The notes beneath the pieces were generated by a model. The model ran no database searches. It was not told the DNA's origin and was given only the letters and a program-made list of their open reading frames with translations. Shown here one piece after another: positions 36,468-44,216 of a stretch of 64,000 nt of DNA. The stretch spans positions 22,204-86,203 of the forward strand of contig PAAY01000061.1 in NCBI GenBank assembly GCA_002698985.1, in the 5' to 3' direction. Position 1 is the stretch's first letter. Every line of letters begins with the position of its first letter. The DNA comes from Saprospirales bacterium (GTDB lineage Bacteria; Bacteroidota; Bacteroidia; Chitinophagales; Saprospiraceae). The position numbers and the translations under genes are program-made.

Positions 36468-37139
36468 ATGCTCGAACAAATTCTCGAAGAACTGAAACCC
36501 TACGGCGCCCGCCTGGTGGCCGTTTCAAAAACGAAACCTGACGAAGCAATACTGGATCTTTACAACCGTGGTCACAGGATATTTGGTGAAAACAAAGTGC
36601 AGGAGTTAGTGGGTAAGTACGAGCGTTTACCGAAGGATATCGAATGGCACATGATCGGCCGGCTGCAAACCAACAAGGTGAAATACATCGTGCCTTTCGT
36701 CAGCATGATCCATTCGATTGACAGCCTCAAACTGCTTCGTGAAATTGACAAGCGGGCGGGCAGAGTCGAAACCCTAAAGCCTACGGGGGTGGATTGCCTG
36801 CTGCAATACCACATTTGCACCGAGGAGACCAAGCACGGAATGAATGAGCAGGAATCCGAAGAATTGCTGAAAGCGATCAAAGAAACACCGCTGCAACGGG
36901 TGCGCATCTGCGGCGTCATGGGCATGGCCACCTTCACCGATGACATGGACCTGGTGCGCCAGGAGTTCAGGAACCTGAAAAAGCAGTTTGATTACCTGAA
37001 GGAAAACCACTTTGCTGGGCAGGAGCACTTCCGGGAAATTTCAATGGGCATGTCCGGTGATTACAAAGTGGCACTGGAAGAAGGCAGCACCATCGTCAGG
37101 ATTGGCACTTTGTTGTTTGGCGCAAGACAATACTCCTGA
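36468..37139 (+). CDS. yggS: PLP homeostasis protein (YggS/PLPBP family)
   Basis: 223 residues. Single-domain TIM-barrel protein that binds pyridoxal 5'-phosphate through the Lys of VAVSKTKPDEAI (near residue 23) and controls PLP and amino acid pools. Also seen: FGENKVQEL, WHMIGRLQTNKVKYI, HSIDSLKLL, and the phosphate-binding end SMGMSGDYKVALEEGSTIVRIG (in sections). Slightly shorter than E. coli YggS, as usual in Bacteroidota. Confidence 0.93.
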   Translation: MLEQILEELKPYGARLVAVSKTKPDEAILDLYNRGHRIFGENKVQELVGKYERLPKDIEWHMIGRLQTNKVKYIVPFVSMIHSIDSLKLLREIDKRAGRVETLKPTGVDCLLQYHICTEETKHGMNEQESEELLKAIKETPLQRVRICGVMGMATFTDDMDLVRQEFRNLKKQFDYLKENHFAGQEHFREISMGMSGDYKVALEEGSTIVRIGTLLFGARQYS

Positions 37140-37203
37140 ACCGGCTTGGTAACCCACCGTACAAAAGGAACATTTCACACCAATCCGGCCTGTCGGAATG
37201 GAC

Positions 37204-37211
37204 TACCTTTG
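37204..37211 (+). promoter_or_regulatory. Predicted -7 box for the FG-GAP protein gene
   Basis: TACCTTTG, 24 bp before the ATG at 37236, same box as at 36437. It supports 37236 rather than the frame's opening at 37146 as the start. Confidence 0.5.
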
Positions 37212-37235
37212 AGCTCCGAAACAACCTGCATAAAA

Positions 37236-39509
37236 ATGAAATACTTCTTTCCGCTTTTCGTCTTTTTTCTCGCTTCGCAAAACCTCATGGCACAGGATTT
37301 CACCCGCCTTCAGGTGCCGGTGGAGTACAACGACCAAATCCTCACCAACGCCTGGGCCGGGGGCCTCAATGCTCCCCAATGGTGCAAAGCCGACCTCGAC
37401 AACGACGGCGACGAAGACCTGTACTGTTTCGACAGGGTGGGGCATGTCCATGTCGCTTTTCGAAACGATGGCAGCGGTGGCACTGATGCCTACCACTTTG
37501 CTCCGGAGCTCACCGCCCATTTTCCCGAAGGGAGAAATTTTGGAATACTACGTGACTACAACACCGACGGCGCTCCCGACCTGTTCGTTCATGCGGGTGA
37601 CATCGGCATTGCCGGTATGAAAGTCTTTAAAGGCTTTTTCGTCGGAAACCAGCTGTACTTCGAACAGGTGCTCACACCGCAATGGATTTTCGATGTAATG
37701 GTTTACAGCCAGAGCCCCGGCACCTATACCAACATCCTCGTCAACCTCACCGATTACCCTGCCATAGATGACCTCGACGGCGACGGCGACCTCGACATCC
37801 TGGCCATTGGCAGCACGGGCAGTTATGTGGCCTACTACGAAAACACGGCCATCGAAATGGGCTACACTGACGACACCATGTTTTTCGAACTGCGGGACCA
37901 GTGCTGGGGCAAACTTTACATCGCTCCTTTTTCCGAAGAATTTACCCTCAGCAACAATTCCAGCCAGTGTGCTCTCTTCACCGGCCACGATCCCAATGAC
38001 GACCGTGGTGGCCTGCACGGCGGAGGCACCCTGGCCACCTTCGATGCCGACAACGACGGCGACAAGGAGCTGCTCTACGGCGACCTCATCTACCCGAAAA
38101 TCTCGTACGGTTTCAACGGCGGAACCAACGAAAATGCCTGGGTCACCGACCAGGACCCCAATTTCCCTTCGTACAATGAATCGGTGAACATCCCGTACTT
38201 TCCGGCGGCCTACATCCTCGACTTCGACAACGACGGGCTGAAAGACATGCTCGTAAGCCCCAATGACACCAAAAAAACGCCCGACCGGGAAACAGTCTGG
38301 TTTTACCGGAATACCCAGAGCAATGAAGCGCCGCATTTCGAACTGCAACAGAAAGACGCCATTGGCAACACCATGCTCGACTTCGGCTCCGGTGCCCAGC
38401 CGGCCATTGCAGATGTGAATGGCGACGGCCTCCTCGACATCGTCGTCGGAAACTACAACTATTGGACGCCCGACGAACCTACCGTAGAGCCCGATGTCCC
38501 CGGACTGTACCTGCTGCTGAACACCGGCACTGCCACCGAACCCGCTTTCGAACTGGCGGACACCGACTGGCTCGGCTTCAGCATTTTCAAAGAAGAAGCC
38601 TTCGCTTTTGCCCCCGCCTTTGGCGACCTCGACGGCGACGGCGACCTGGACCTGCTGGTGGGTGAGCGCTACGGCAGCCTCATCTTCGCTGAAAACACCG
38701 CCGGCCCCGGCAACCCGATGAATTTTGCCCCACTGCAAACCAACTGGCAGAACATCAACGTCGGCCAGTATGCCACACCCTTTATTTTCGACATGGACGA
38801 GGATGGCGATCCCGACCTCGTCATTGGCGAACGCAACGGCAACATCAACTACCTGCCCAACCTGGGCTCGGCCACAGCGCCTTCTTTCCACCCCAATCCC
38901 GACGAGGCACCGAATAACCGCCTGCTGGGCAAGATCAGCACCCAGCAGCCCGGTTATCCGACGGGCTACAGCGCACCGGTGATCCTGCCTTTCGAGAACG
39001 AGACCTACCTGCTCACCGGCTCCGAATTCGGCTGGATGGAGGCCTACCTCGTGGACAAAGACAGCCTGAGCGGCGGCAGTTTCCAACTGGTCAGCGAGAA
39101 ATTCGGCAACCTCCGTGACGGGCAGGAAACCCGCATGGCCTTTGCCGACCTCGATGGCGACGACTTCCTCGAAATGATCATGGGCAACCGCCGCGGTGGA
39201 ATCGGCCTGTGGCGCTCGCCCTTCCACGTCACCGGCGGGCTGACCGTAGCCACCCACGATCCCGAGCTGAGCATGCAGCTCCAGGCCTGGCCCAACCCCA
39301 CTGGTTCTGAGCTTTTCGTCTCGATGCCGGAGGATGTATCGGGGACCATCGAGGCCCGGATTTTCGATTTGCAGGGCCGGCAATTGAAACAGGAGAACCA
39401 CAGTGGCAAGCTGCTTCGTATGGATGTTTCCGGCTTGACTCCCGGTGTCTATTTCGTGCAGGTCATAGCGGGGCAGCGCTTCGGCACCCTGCGTTTCATC
39501 AAATCCTGA
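37236..39509 (+). CDS. FG-GAP/VCBS repeat protein with T9SS type A sorting domain
   Basis: 757 residues. Signal peptide 1-19 (FFLASQNLMAQ). At least eight Asp-rich calcium-loop repeats of the FG-GAP/VCBS type (DLDNDGDEDLY, DLDGDGDLDIL, DADNDGDKELL, DFDNDGLKDML, DVNGDGLLDIV, DLDGDGDLDLL, DMDEDGDPDLV, DLDGDDFLEMI) form an integrin-like beta-propeller. The last 75 residues are a type A sorting domain: LQAWPNPTGSELFV, IFDLQGRQL, LTPGVYFVQV. Surface or secreted via the type IX system; probably an adhesin or polymer-binding protein. The flavoprotein gene starts 2 bp after the stop. Confidence 0.92.
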   Translation: MKYFFPLFVFFLASQNLMAQDFTRLQVPVEYNDQILTNAWAGGLNAPQWCKADLDNDGDEDLYCFDRVGHVHVAFRNDGSGGTDAYHFAPELTAHFPEGRNFGILRDYNTDGAPDLFVHAGDIGIAGMKVFKGFFVGNQLYFEQVLTPQWIFDVMVYSQSPGTYTNILVNLTDYPAIDDLDGDGDLDILAIGSTGSYVAYYENTAIEMGYTDDTMFFELRDQCWGKLYIAPFSEEFTLSNNSSQCALFTGHDPNDDRGGLHGGGTLATFDADNDGDKELLYGDLIYPKISYGFNGGTNENAWVTDQDPNFPSYNESVNIPYFPAAYILDFDNDGLKDMLVSPNDTKKTPDRETVWFYRNTQSNEAPHFELQQKDAIGNTMLDFGSGAQPAIADVNGDGLLDIVVGNYNYWTPDEPTVEPDVPGLYLLLNTGTATEPAFELADTDWLGFSIFKEEAFAFAPAFGDLDGDGDLDLLVGERYGSLIFAENTAGPGNPMNFAPLQTNWQNINVGQYATPFIFDMDEDGDPDLVIGERNGNINYLPNLGSATAPSFHPNPDEAPNNRLLGKISTQQPGYPTGYSAPVILPFENETYLLTGSEFGWMEAYLVDKDSLSGGSFQLVSEKFGNLRDGQETRMAFADLDGDDFLEMIMGNRRGGIGLWRSPFHVTGGLTVATHDPELSMQLQAWPNPTGSELFVSMPEDVSGTIEARIFDLQGRQLKQENHSGKLLRMDVSGLTPGVYFVQVIAGQRFGTLRFIKS

Positions 39510-39511
39510 GC

Positions 39512-40768
39512 ATGGCGAGTACGGGCAAGTTTTCCGAAGAAAAAAAATACGACCTCATCGTGGTGGGCGGCGGCGCGGCCGGCTTTTTCACCGCCATCAG
39601 GGTGGGGGAGTTGCGGCCCGGCAGCCGGATCCTCATCCTGGAAAAAGGAGGCAAAGTCCTGCAGAAAGTGCGCATCTCGGGTGGCGGCCGCTGCAACGTG
39701 ACTCATGCCTGTTTCGAACCCAAAGAGCTGGTCAAAAACTATCCCCGTGGCAGCCGTGAGCTGTTGGGGCCTTTCCACCGCTTCCAGCCCGGCGACACCA
39801 TCGCCTGGTTCGAAAACCACGGCGTGGAGCTGAAGATAGAGCCCGACGGGCGCATGTTCCCGGTCACCAACGATTCCGCCACCATCGTGGAATGCCTCAC
39901 CCAGGCCGCCCGCTGGGCCGGTGTTCAGGTTCGCACTTCGTGCAACGTGGAGCAGCTACAAAAAGAGCCCGACGGTACTTTCACCGTCACCCTGACCGGT
40001 GGTGAGTCCTTCCGCAGCAAAACCGTCATGATGGCCCCCGGCAGCAGCCCCCGCATGTGGCAGTTGCTTCGTGAAATGGGCCACAGCATCGTGGAACCCG
40101 TGCCCTCGCTGTTCACCTTCAACTGCCGGGATGCCCGCATTGCCGAGCTCCCCGGTGTCAGCGTGGAAAAAGCAGCGCTGCGCATCCCCGGCACCGGCCT
40201 GTCGGAAAGCGGCCCCCTGCTCATCACCCATTGGGGACTCTCCGGACCGGCCGTGCTCAAGCTCTCCGCCTGGGGCGCCCGCAAGCTGCACGCACTGAAC
40301 TACCGCTTCGACCTGCTGGTCAACTGGACCGGCGTGTACAACACCGAAGAAGTAAAAGAAGAACTGGCCTCGCTGCGCAACGGGAAGGGCAGCCGGAAAG
40401 TGCTGCAATCACCCCGGTTTGGCCTTCCTTCACGCCTCTGGCGCAAACTCTGCCCCGCCGCCGGAATCGACGAGAAAAAGAACTGGGCTGACCTCAGCAA
40501 GGCCCAGTTGAATGTCCTCGCTTCGCAACTCAGCGAATGCCGCCTGCCCGTCACCGGCAAAAGCACCTTCAAAGAGGAATTCGTCACCGCCGGCGGCGTG
40601 GCCCTCCACGAAGTGGACTTCCGCCGCTTCGAAAGCAAGCGCATCCCCGGCCTCTTCCTCGCCGGCGAGGTCCTCGACATCGACGCCATCACCGGCGGCT
40701 TCAACTTCCAGGCCGCCTGGACGGGGGGATGGGTGGCGGGGGAGGGGGTGGTGAAATACTTGGAGTAA
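39512..40768 (+). CDS. HI0933/BaiN-like NAD(P)/FAD-dependent oxidoreductase
   Basis: 418 residues. FAD-binding Rossmann motif VVGGGAAGFFTAIRVGEL near residue 14, KVRISGGGRCNVTH (family signature), the HI0933 insert domain in the middle, and the closing GLFLAGEVLDIDAITGGFN and AAWTGGWVAGEG. Substrate unknown; family relatives include BaiN. Two bases after the FG-GAP gene, so co-transcribed. Its last 300 bp are duplicated at 46888-47174 and, more weakly, at 49454-49540, marking it as an insertion site for the island that follows. Confidence 0.92.
   Translation: MASTGKFSEEKKYDLIVVGGGAAGFFTAIRVGELRPGSRILILEKGGKVLQKVRISGGGRCNVTHACFEPKELVKNYPRGSRELLGPFHRFQPGDTIAWFENHGVELKIEPDGRMFPVTNDSATIVECLTQAARWAGVQVRTSCNVEQLQKEPDGTFTVTLTGGESFRSKTVMMAPGSSPRMWQLLREMGHSIVEPVPSLFTFNCRDARIAELPGVSVEKAALRIPGTGLSESGPLLITHWGLSGPAVLKLSAWGARKLHALNYRFDLLVNWTGVYNTEEVKEELASLRNGKGSRKVLQSPRFGLPSRLWRKLCPAAGIDEKKNWADLSKAQLNVLASQLSECRLPVTGKSTFKEEFVTAGGVALHEVDFRRFESKRIPGLFLAGEVLDIDAITGGFNFQAAWTGGWVAGEGVVKYLE
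40464..40750 (+). repeat. Left copy of the 287-bp BaiN-tail direct repeat
   Basis: Aligns without gaps to 46888-47174 with 12 differences (about 96% identity). Lies inside the intact flavoprotein gene; the two copies bracket the toxin-immunity segment. Confidence 0.95.
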
Positions 40769-40860
40769 GGCAGTTTTTATAAGGCTGAATAGGCTTGCAG
40801 AAGAATGTGCGGCTTTTAGAGTGAAAAAATGCAGTACATATGACAAAACAGGGTGGCAAA

Positions 40861-40900
40861 TAATTTTGAAAAAAAAAAAAAAAAACTAATACCACCTTTG
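40861..40900 (+). promoter_or_regulatory. Candidate promoter with an A17 tract upstream of the toxin gene
   Basis: TAATTTTG (40861-40868) is itself a full -7 box. Alternatively its TTTTG can act as -33 for CACCTTTG (40893-40900, one mismatch), with a 24-nt spacer that contains 17 consecutive A residues (40869-40885). Losing 3-5 A residues would bring the spacer to the preferred 19-21 nt. Confidence 0.4.
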
Positions 40901-40939
40901 GCCTGACATTAAAACGCTCACTTTTTTAATTTTCAACCA

Positions 40940-43150
40940 ATGAGAACTTTTCATTTATTCATTGCCTGTACTTTCATTTTAATTATTTCATGCAAAAAAG
41001 ATTTACATGAATTTTCTTTGAATGATGATTCTATTAAAATTGAAGAAACCCTGGCTAAATTAAAGACGCCACAGGAAAGAAGGTTTTTCGGCCTAGACTA
41101 TTTGTCATCACAAAATCCATATTTAAGACAAATTCCCCAGTCTCGTACAGCCGAAGAAGATAGCTTGGTTAAAAGTGTTTTGGAATATTTATTAATTGAA
41201 AATCAAAGTGAAAATTTCGTTCCTGGACTAATTGATGAAGTTGGCTATCCTGTATGGGATCGAAGCAGGGTAATAGTTGAGGAAAATAATCCAAATTCCA
41301 AGGTTGTACTAACTCCATTTTCAAAGGTGGATGAAGCTAAAATTGATGCATACGCAATGGCATTTTCATCAATAGATGCTAATTCTGCTAACTGGTCTTT
41401 TTTGATTGTGAATGAACAAGAAATAGACACACTTATTGATGATTCCAACTCTTGCCAAATAGCAAATTTAGTCTGGCACGTTGCCCAATTCATCAAGTTT
41501 GACGAAGAATTATTTGGTTACAGCCACGATATTTTTAAATCATGGTTAAGAGGATGTCAGGCTGCGCCGTTTTTTAATTCTCTAGTAGGTTCCGAAAGAT
41601 GCCAGGTAGTTACCTATGTCGAATGCCATCCCTATCCATTTAATGGAGAAATAATATTTGACAGGAGTGGTGATTGTGGTGATGGGTACTGGTCTACAAG
41701 CTATACTGTATGGATAGGATGTGGAACAAATTCACCTATCGGAGGAGGATTTTGGCTTGGTGGAAATAATGGGAGTGGAAATGGAGGCTCTACAGGTACA
41801 GGTGGAGGTGGTGGACTTAACTACTTCCAAACTTTGTCACCTGAAGTACAGCAAATTGTGACGCAATGTCAAGATTATTTGGCGGGTATGGAACCCGGAG
41901 GTACTGAATTGCCACCTGGTTTCAATCAAAGTACAGCCTGCAAATGCGAACAATTCATGAGTATTTACAATCAGGCCCCTTTGTCATCTGACCATTTGCA
42001 ATGTCTCTATGATCAGGCTGCATGTGAAGGGATAACTACCACAAGTCTCATATCAAATTACGCAAATGGAACTGAAGTAGATGCTGACCTAATTTCATCT
42101 TTTCTAAATAGAACAAATTGTGGACAGGAAGGAATTGGGTTTAAACAGTTTGAGTCCCTTTACAATACGGTGATTTTTTTAAGGGATGAATTAGAATTGA
42201 ATCAGGTTGAGGTGGAGTGGTTGCTAGAGCCAGGAAATGAAGAGATTGTTAATGAAATATTTTCTTTCTATAACGATTTCAACGCAACTTATGGTGACGA
42301 AGGCACCAATTCGGCCATAACCGCATCTAATTTATTTATTGATTTACTTTATGCAAATTTGTTAGAGGGACCTTATGGCGAACAATTTTATGGAATTATA
42401 AATGATTATTCCGATGTAGATCCTGCATTGTTTGCCTATGCATGGGCTATCGAAGTTGCATTTCTGAAAGCGGAGAATCCATCATGGCCTAATTGGAAGA
42501 TAGGGTTGTATGCTTTTGGGAGTATTCTCTTAGAAGATATACATGGTGTTTTGGATGTTGCAGGTTTATTGCCTGTGGCAGGAGAAATTGCTGATTTAAC
42601 CAATGGCGTAATTTATACTTTAGAAGGAGAAGGATTGAATGCCGCACTGAGTTTTTCAGCAGCAATTCCATTCGCAGGATGGACAGCTACTGGTGCTAAA
42701 TTTGCTAGAAAAATAATATTAACTTCTGGCAAAAAACGGACCCTCACATGGGTTGTAAATAGTGCTGGAGATATTGAATTTAGCCATGCTGGGAAATTAC
42801 GTGATTTGATGGGGTTGTCTGACCCAGCCTTGCAGGCGCACCATATTATTCCATGGGGCAAAAGGAATGAAAGTGCGGTGCAATTAGCAGCAAAGAGTGG
42901 AAACTTTCCTTTTCACATTAATGATCCGTTTGCTAATGGTATAGCTATAGATGCTTGGCGAAATCAGCCAAATCATAGCGTTTACGATACGAAAGTTAAA
43001 GATCGATTAGATTATATTTTATCAGAATATGGTAGCCAGGGACCTGATGTGGTTAGTCAAATGCTATCTACGTTTCAAGATTATTTAAGGAATCAAATAA
43101 CATCCCACTCAAACTTACACCTAAACGATATACCAATAATGTGGCCTTGA
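40940..43150 (+). CDS. Polymorphic toxin: lipoprotein with pre-toxin region and C-terminal AHH nuclease domain
   Basis: 736 residues. Lipoprotein-type signal (FILIISC, Cys18). A large N-terminal region of unknown fold is followed by a Gly/Ser/Asn-rich linker (about 267-292) and a Cys-containing helical region. A hydrophobic pre-toxin segment (about 535-583: GVLDVAGLLPVAGEIADL, AALSFSAAIPFAGW) is typical of polymorphic toxins. The C-terminal 110 residues carry LQAHHIIPWGKRNESA (AHH motif near 633), HINDPFANGIAI and NHSVYDTKVKDRLD, an HNH/AHH DNase-like domain. Likely an antibacterial effector, with the following gene as immunity. The lipoprotein signal rather than a T9SS tail is unusual. Low GC. 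Confidence 0.82.
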   Translation: MRTFHLFIACTFILIISCKKDLHEFSLNDDSIKIEETLAKLKTPQERRFFGLDYLSSQNPYLRQIPQSRTAEEDSLVKSVLEYLLIENQSENFVPGLIDEVGYPVWDRSRVIVEENNPNSKVVLTPFSKVDEAKIDAYAMAFSSIDANSANWSFLIVNEQEIDTLIDDSNSCQIANLVWHVAQFIKFDEELFGYSHDIFKSWLRGCQAAPFFNSLVGSERCQVVTYVECHPYPFNGEIIFDRSGDCGDGYWSTSYTVWIGCGTNSPIGGGFWLGGNNGSGNGGSTGTGGGGGLNYFQTLSPEVQQIVTQCQDYLAGMEPGGTELPPGFNQSTACKCEQFMSIYNQAPLSSDHLQCLYDQAACEGITTTSLISNYANGTEVDADLISSFLNRTNCGQEGIGFKQFESLYNTVIFLRDELELNQVEVEWLLEPGNEEIVNEIFSFYNDFNATYGDEGTNSAITASNLFIDLLYANLLEGPYGEQFYGIINDYSDVDPALFAYAWAIEVAFLKAENPSWPNWKIGLYAFGSILLEDIHGVLDVAGLLPVAGEIADLTNGVIYTLEGEGLNAALSFSAAIPFAGWTATGAKFARKIILTSGKKRTLTWVVNSAGDIEFSHAGKLRDLMGLSDPALQAHHIIPWGKRNESAVQLAAKSGNFPFHINDPFANGIAIDAWRNQPNHSVYDTKVKDRLDYILSEYGSQGPDVVSQMLSTFQDYLRNQITSHSNLHLNDIPIMWP

Positions 43151-43204
43151 TGAAAATAGGTAAAGGTCTACGTGCTGTTTTATGGAGGGGATTTGGGTGG
43201 TTTT

Positions 43205-43308
43205 TATACTCAAAACGAAGTGGTTTGGGCTGTGTGCGCAGCCCAAACTCTCTATCTTTACTGCAATGGAAAGTTTAGACATTCTCAAATCGAATAGTGT
43301 TTGGTATA
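43205..43308 (-). repeat. 104-bp inverted-repeat element, copy A
   Basis: Same length and same ends (TATA...TATA) as 60760-60863 in opposite orientation. The first 51 positions match base for base outside a 16-nt stem-loop core. Here the inner hairpin is GTTTGGGCTG / CAGCCCAAAC with a 6-nt loop. The outer arms pair only partly in this copy. It fills much of the 322-bp toxin-immunity gap. Confidence 0.7.
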
Positions 43309-43391
43309 GTGACCCTAGTTCTCCTTCGGTTACTCTCGGGCCCAGTGGAAACAATTTATTCGGTTGTAAGCATTAATCAATGCTTTTTTTG

Positions 43392-43399
43392 TAACTTTG
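43392..43399 (+). promoter_or_regulatory. Predicted -7 box for the immunity gene
   Basis: TAACTTTG, 74 bp before the ATG at 43473. No -33 at ideal spacing. A separate promoter would let immunity be made without the toxin. Confidence 0.45.
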
Positions 43400-43472
43400 G
43401 TTTGATTTAAACCTTGTATGAAACTATTTAGTTTGGAAGTTCATTTTTCAAAAATTGCCAAATAGGCTAAAA

Positions 43473-44177
43473 ATGGATCAAATGTTTTATAGGCTAAATA
43501 CTTCAGTGAATCATGATGAGATAGGCTCATATCCACAGATTGAGGAAATAGATAAAAGTGAGCAGTATGATTTTCGGGAACCTTATTCAATAAGAAATAT
43601 AATAGAAGTTGAACAACCATTGATCGGGGTTAAATTCCCGAGGTTTAAAATGAAGGCAAAGGCTAAAGCTACTGACATTTTGAGCAATGTAATAGCTGGT
43701 TACAAATTCCTGACTATAAGTAAACGTGCTTTTCTGGCGATAAGTGATTTATCTCTTGGGAGATTTCAGGTTTTCGACGTATCTATTATACATCGAAAAA
43801 AAGTGCTTGATTATCATGCGCTCTATTTAATAGGTTTTCAGGATGGTTTTGTGGATTGGGAAAAGTGTAAGTTTGGTGTTGCGGATTGGAGAACATATTA
43901 TGATAGGCAAGAATGGATATATTTGGAGTATCCAAAAATAAATTCCTATCGGGAATATCATAATTATATCAATAACTTGGTGAAAAAAGATAAGAATTTT
44001 ACTTTAAAAACAATTCAAGTACAATATACTTATAGTAGTGATTTTGATTTATTTCGTGTCAGGTTGCCTGGATATGTTATTTACGCTTGTTCAGGATATT
44101 TCAAGACTATTGTAGAAAGAGAAGGATTGACTGGATTTCAATTTGAAGCATTACCTTACTCACAGAAAGTTGACTAG
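43473..44177 (+). CDS. Imm11-like (DUF1629) immunity protein
   Basis: 234 residues from the ATG at 43473 (an upstream in-frame TTG adds six residues). The N-terminus MDQMFYRLNTSVNHDEIGSY, a central SKRAFLAISDLSLGRFQVFDV stretch and the ending YACSGYFKTIVEREGLTGFQ resemble Imm11/DUF1629-type immunity proteins, which end in a 'gltGf-f-l' pattern. No signal peptide, so it acts in the cytoplasm, where it would bind and block the AHH nuclease of the preceding gene. Assignment rests on pattern and position. Confidence 0.6.
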   Translation: MDQMFYRLNTSVNHDEIGSYPQIEEIDKSEQYDFREPYSIRNIIEVEQPLIGVKFPRFKMKAKAKATDILSNVIAGYKFLTISKRAFLAISDLSLGRFQVFDVSIIHRKKVLDYHALYLIGFQDGFVDWEKCKFGVADWRTYYDRQEWIYLEYPKINSYREYHNYINNLVKKDKNFTLKTIQVQYTYSSDFDLFRVRLPGYVIYACSGYFKTIVEREGLTGFQFEALPYSQKVD

Positions 44178-44182
44178 CTTTG
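44175..44182 (+). promoter_or_regulatory. Predicted -7 box for the thioredoxin-domain gene
   Basis: TAGCTTTG; its first three bases are also the stop codon of the immunity gene. The ATG at 44217 is 35 bp on. Confidence 0.4.
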
Positions 44183-44216
44183 TCCAGCTTTAGCACTTAT
44201 CCCATAAGAGCACATA

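Noticed and set aside
37548..39401. 617-codon open frame antisense to the FG-GAP protein
   Set aside because: A by-product of repeated GAC-GGC-type codons on the coding strand; its translation is Val/Gly-rich with no domain, while the sense protein has clear repeats and a sorting domain.
43121..43376. Short open frames on both strands in the toxin-immunity gap
   Set aside because: They arise from the 104-bp element, and similar frames appear over the copy at 60.8 kb; the conserved feature is base pairing, not the peptide.
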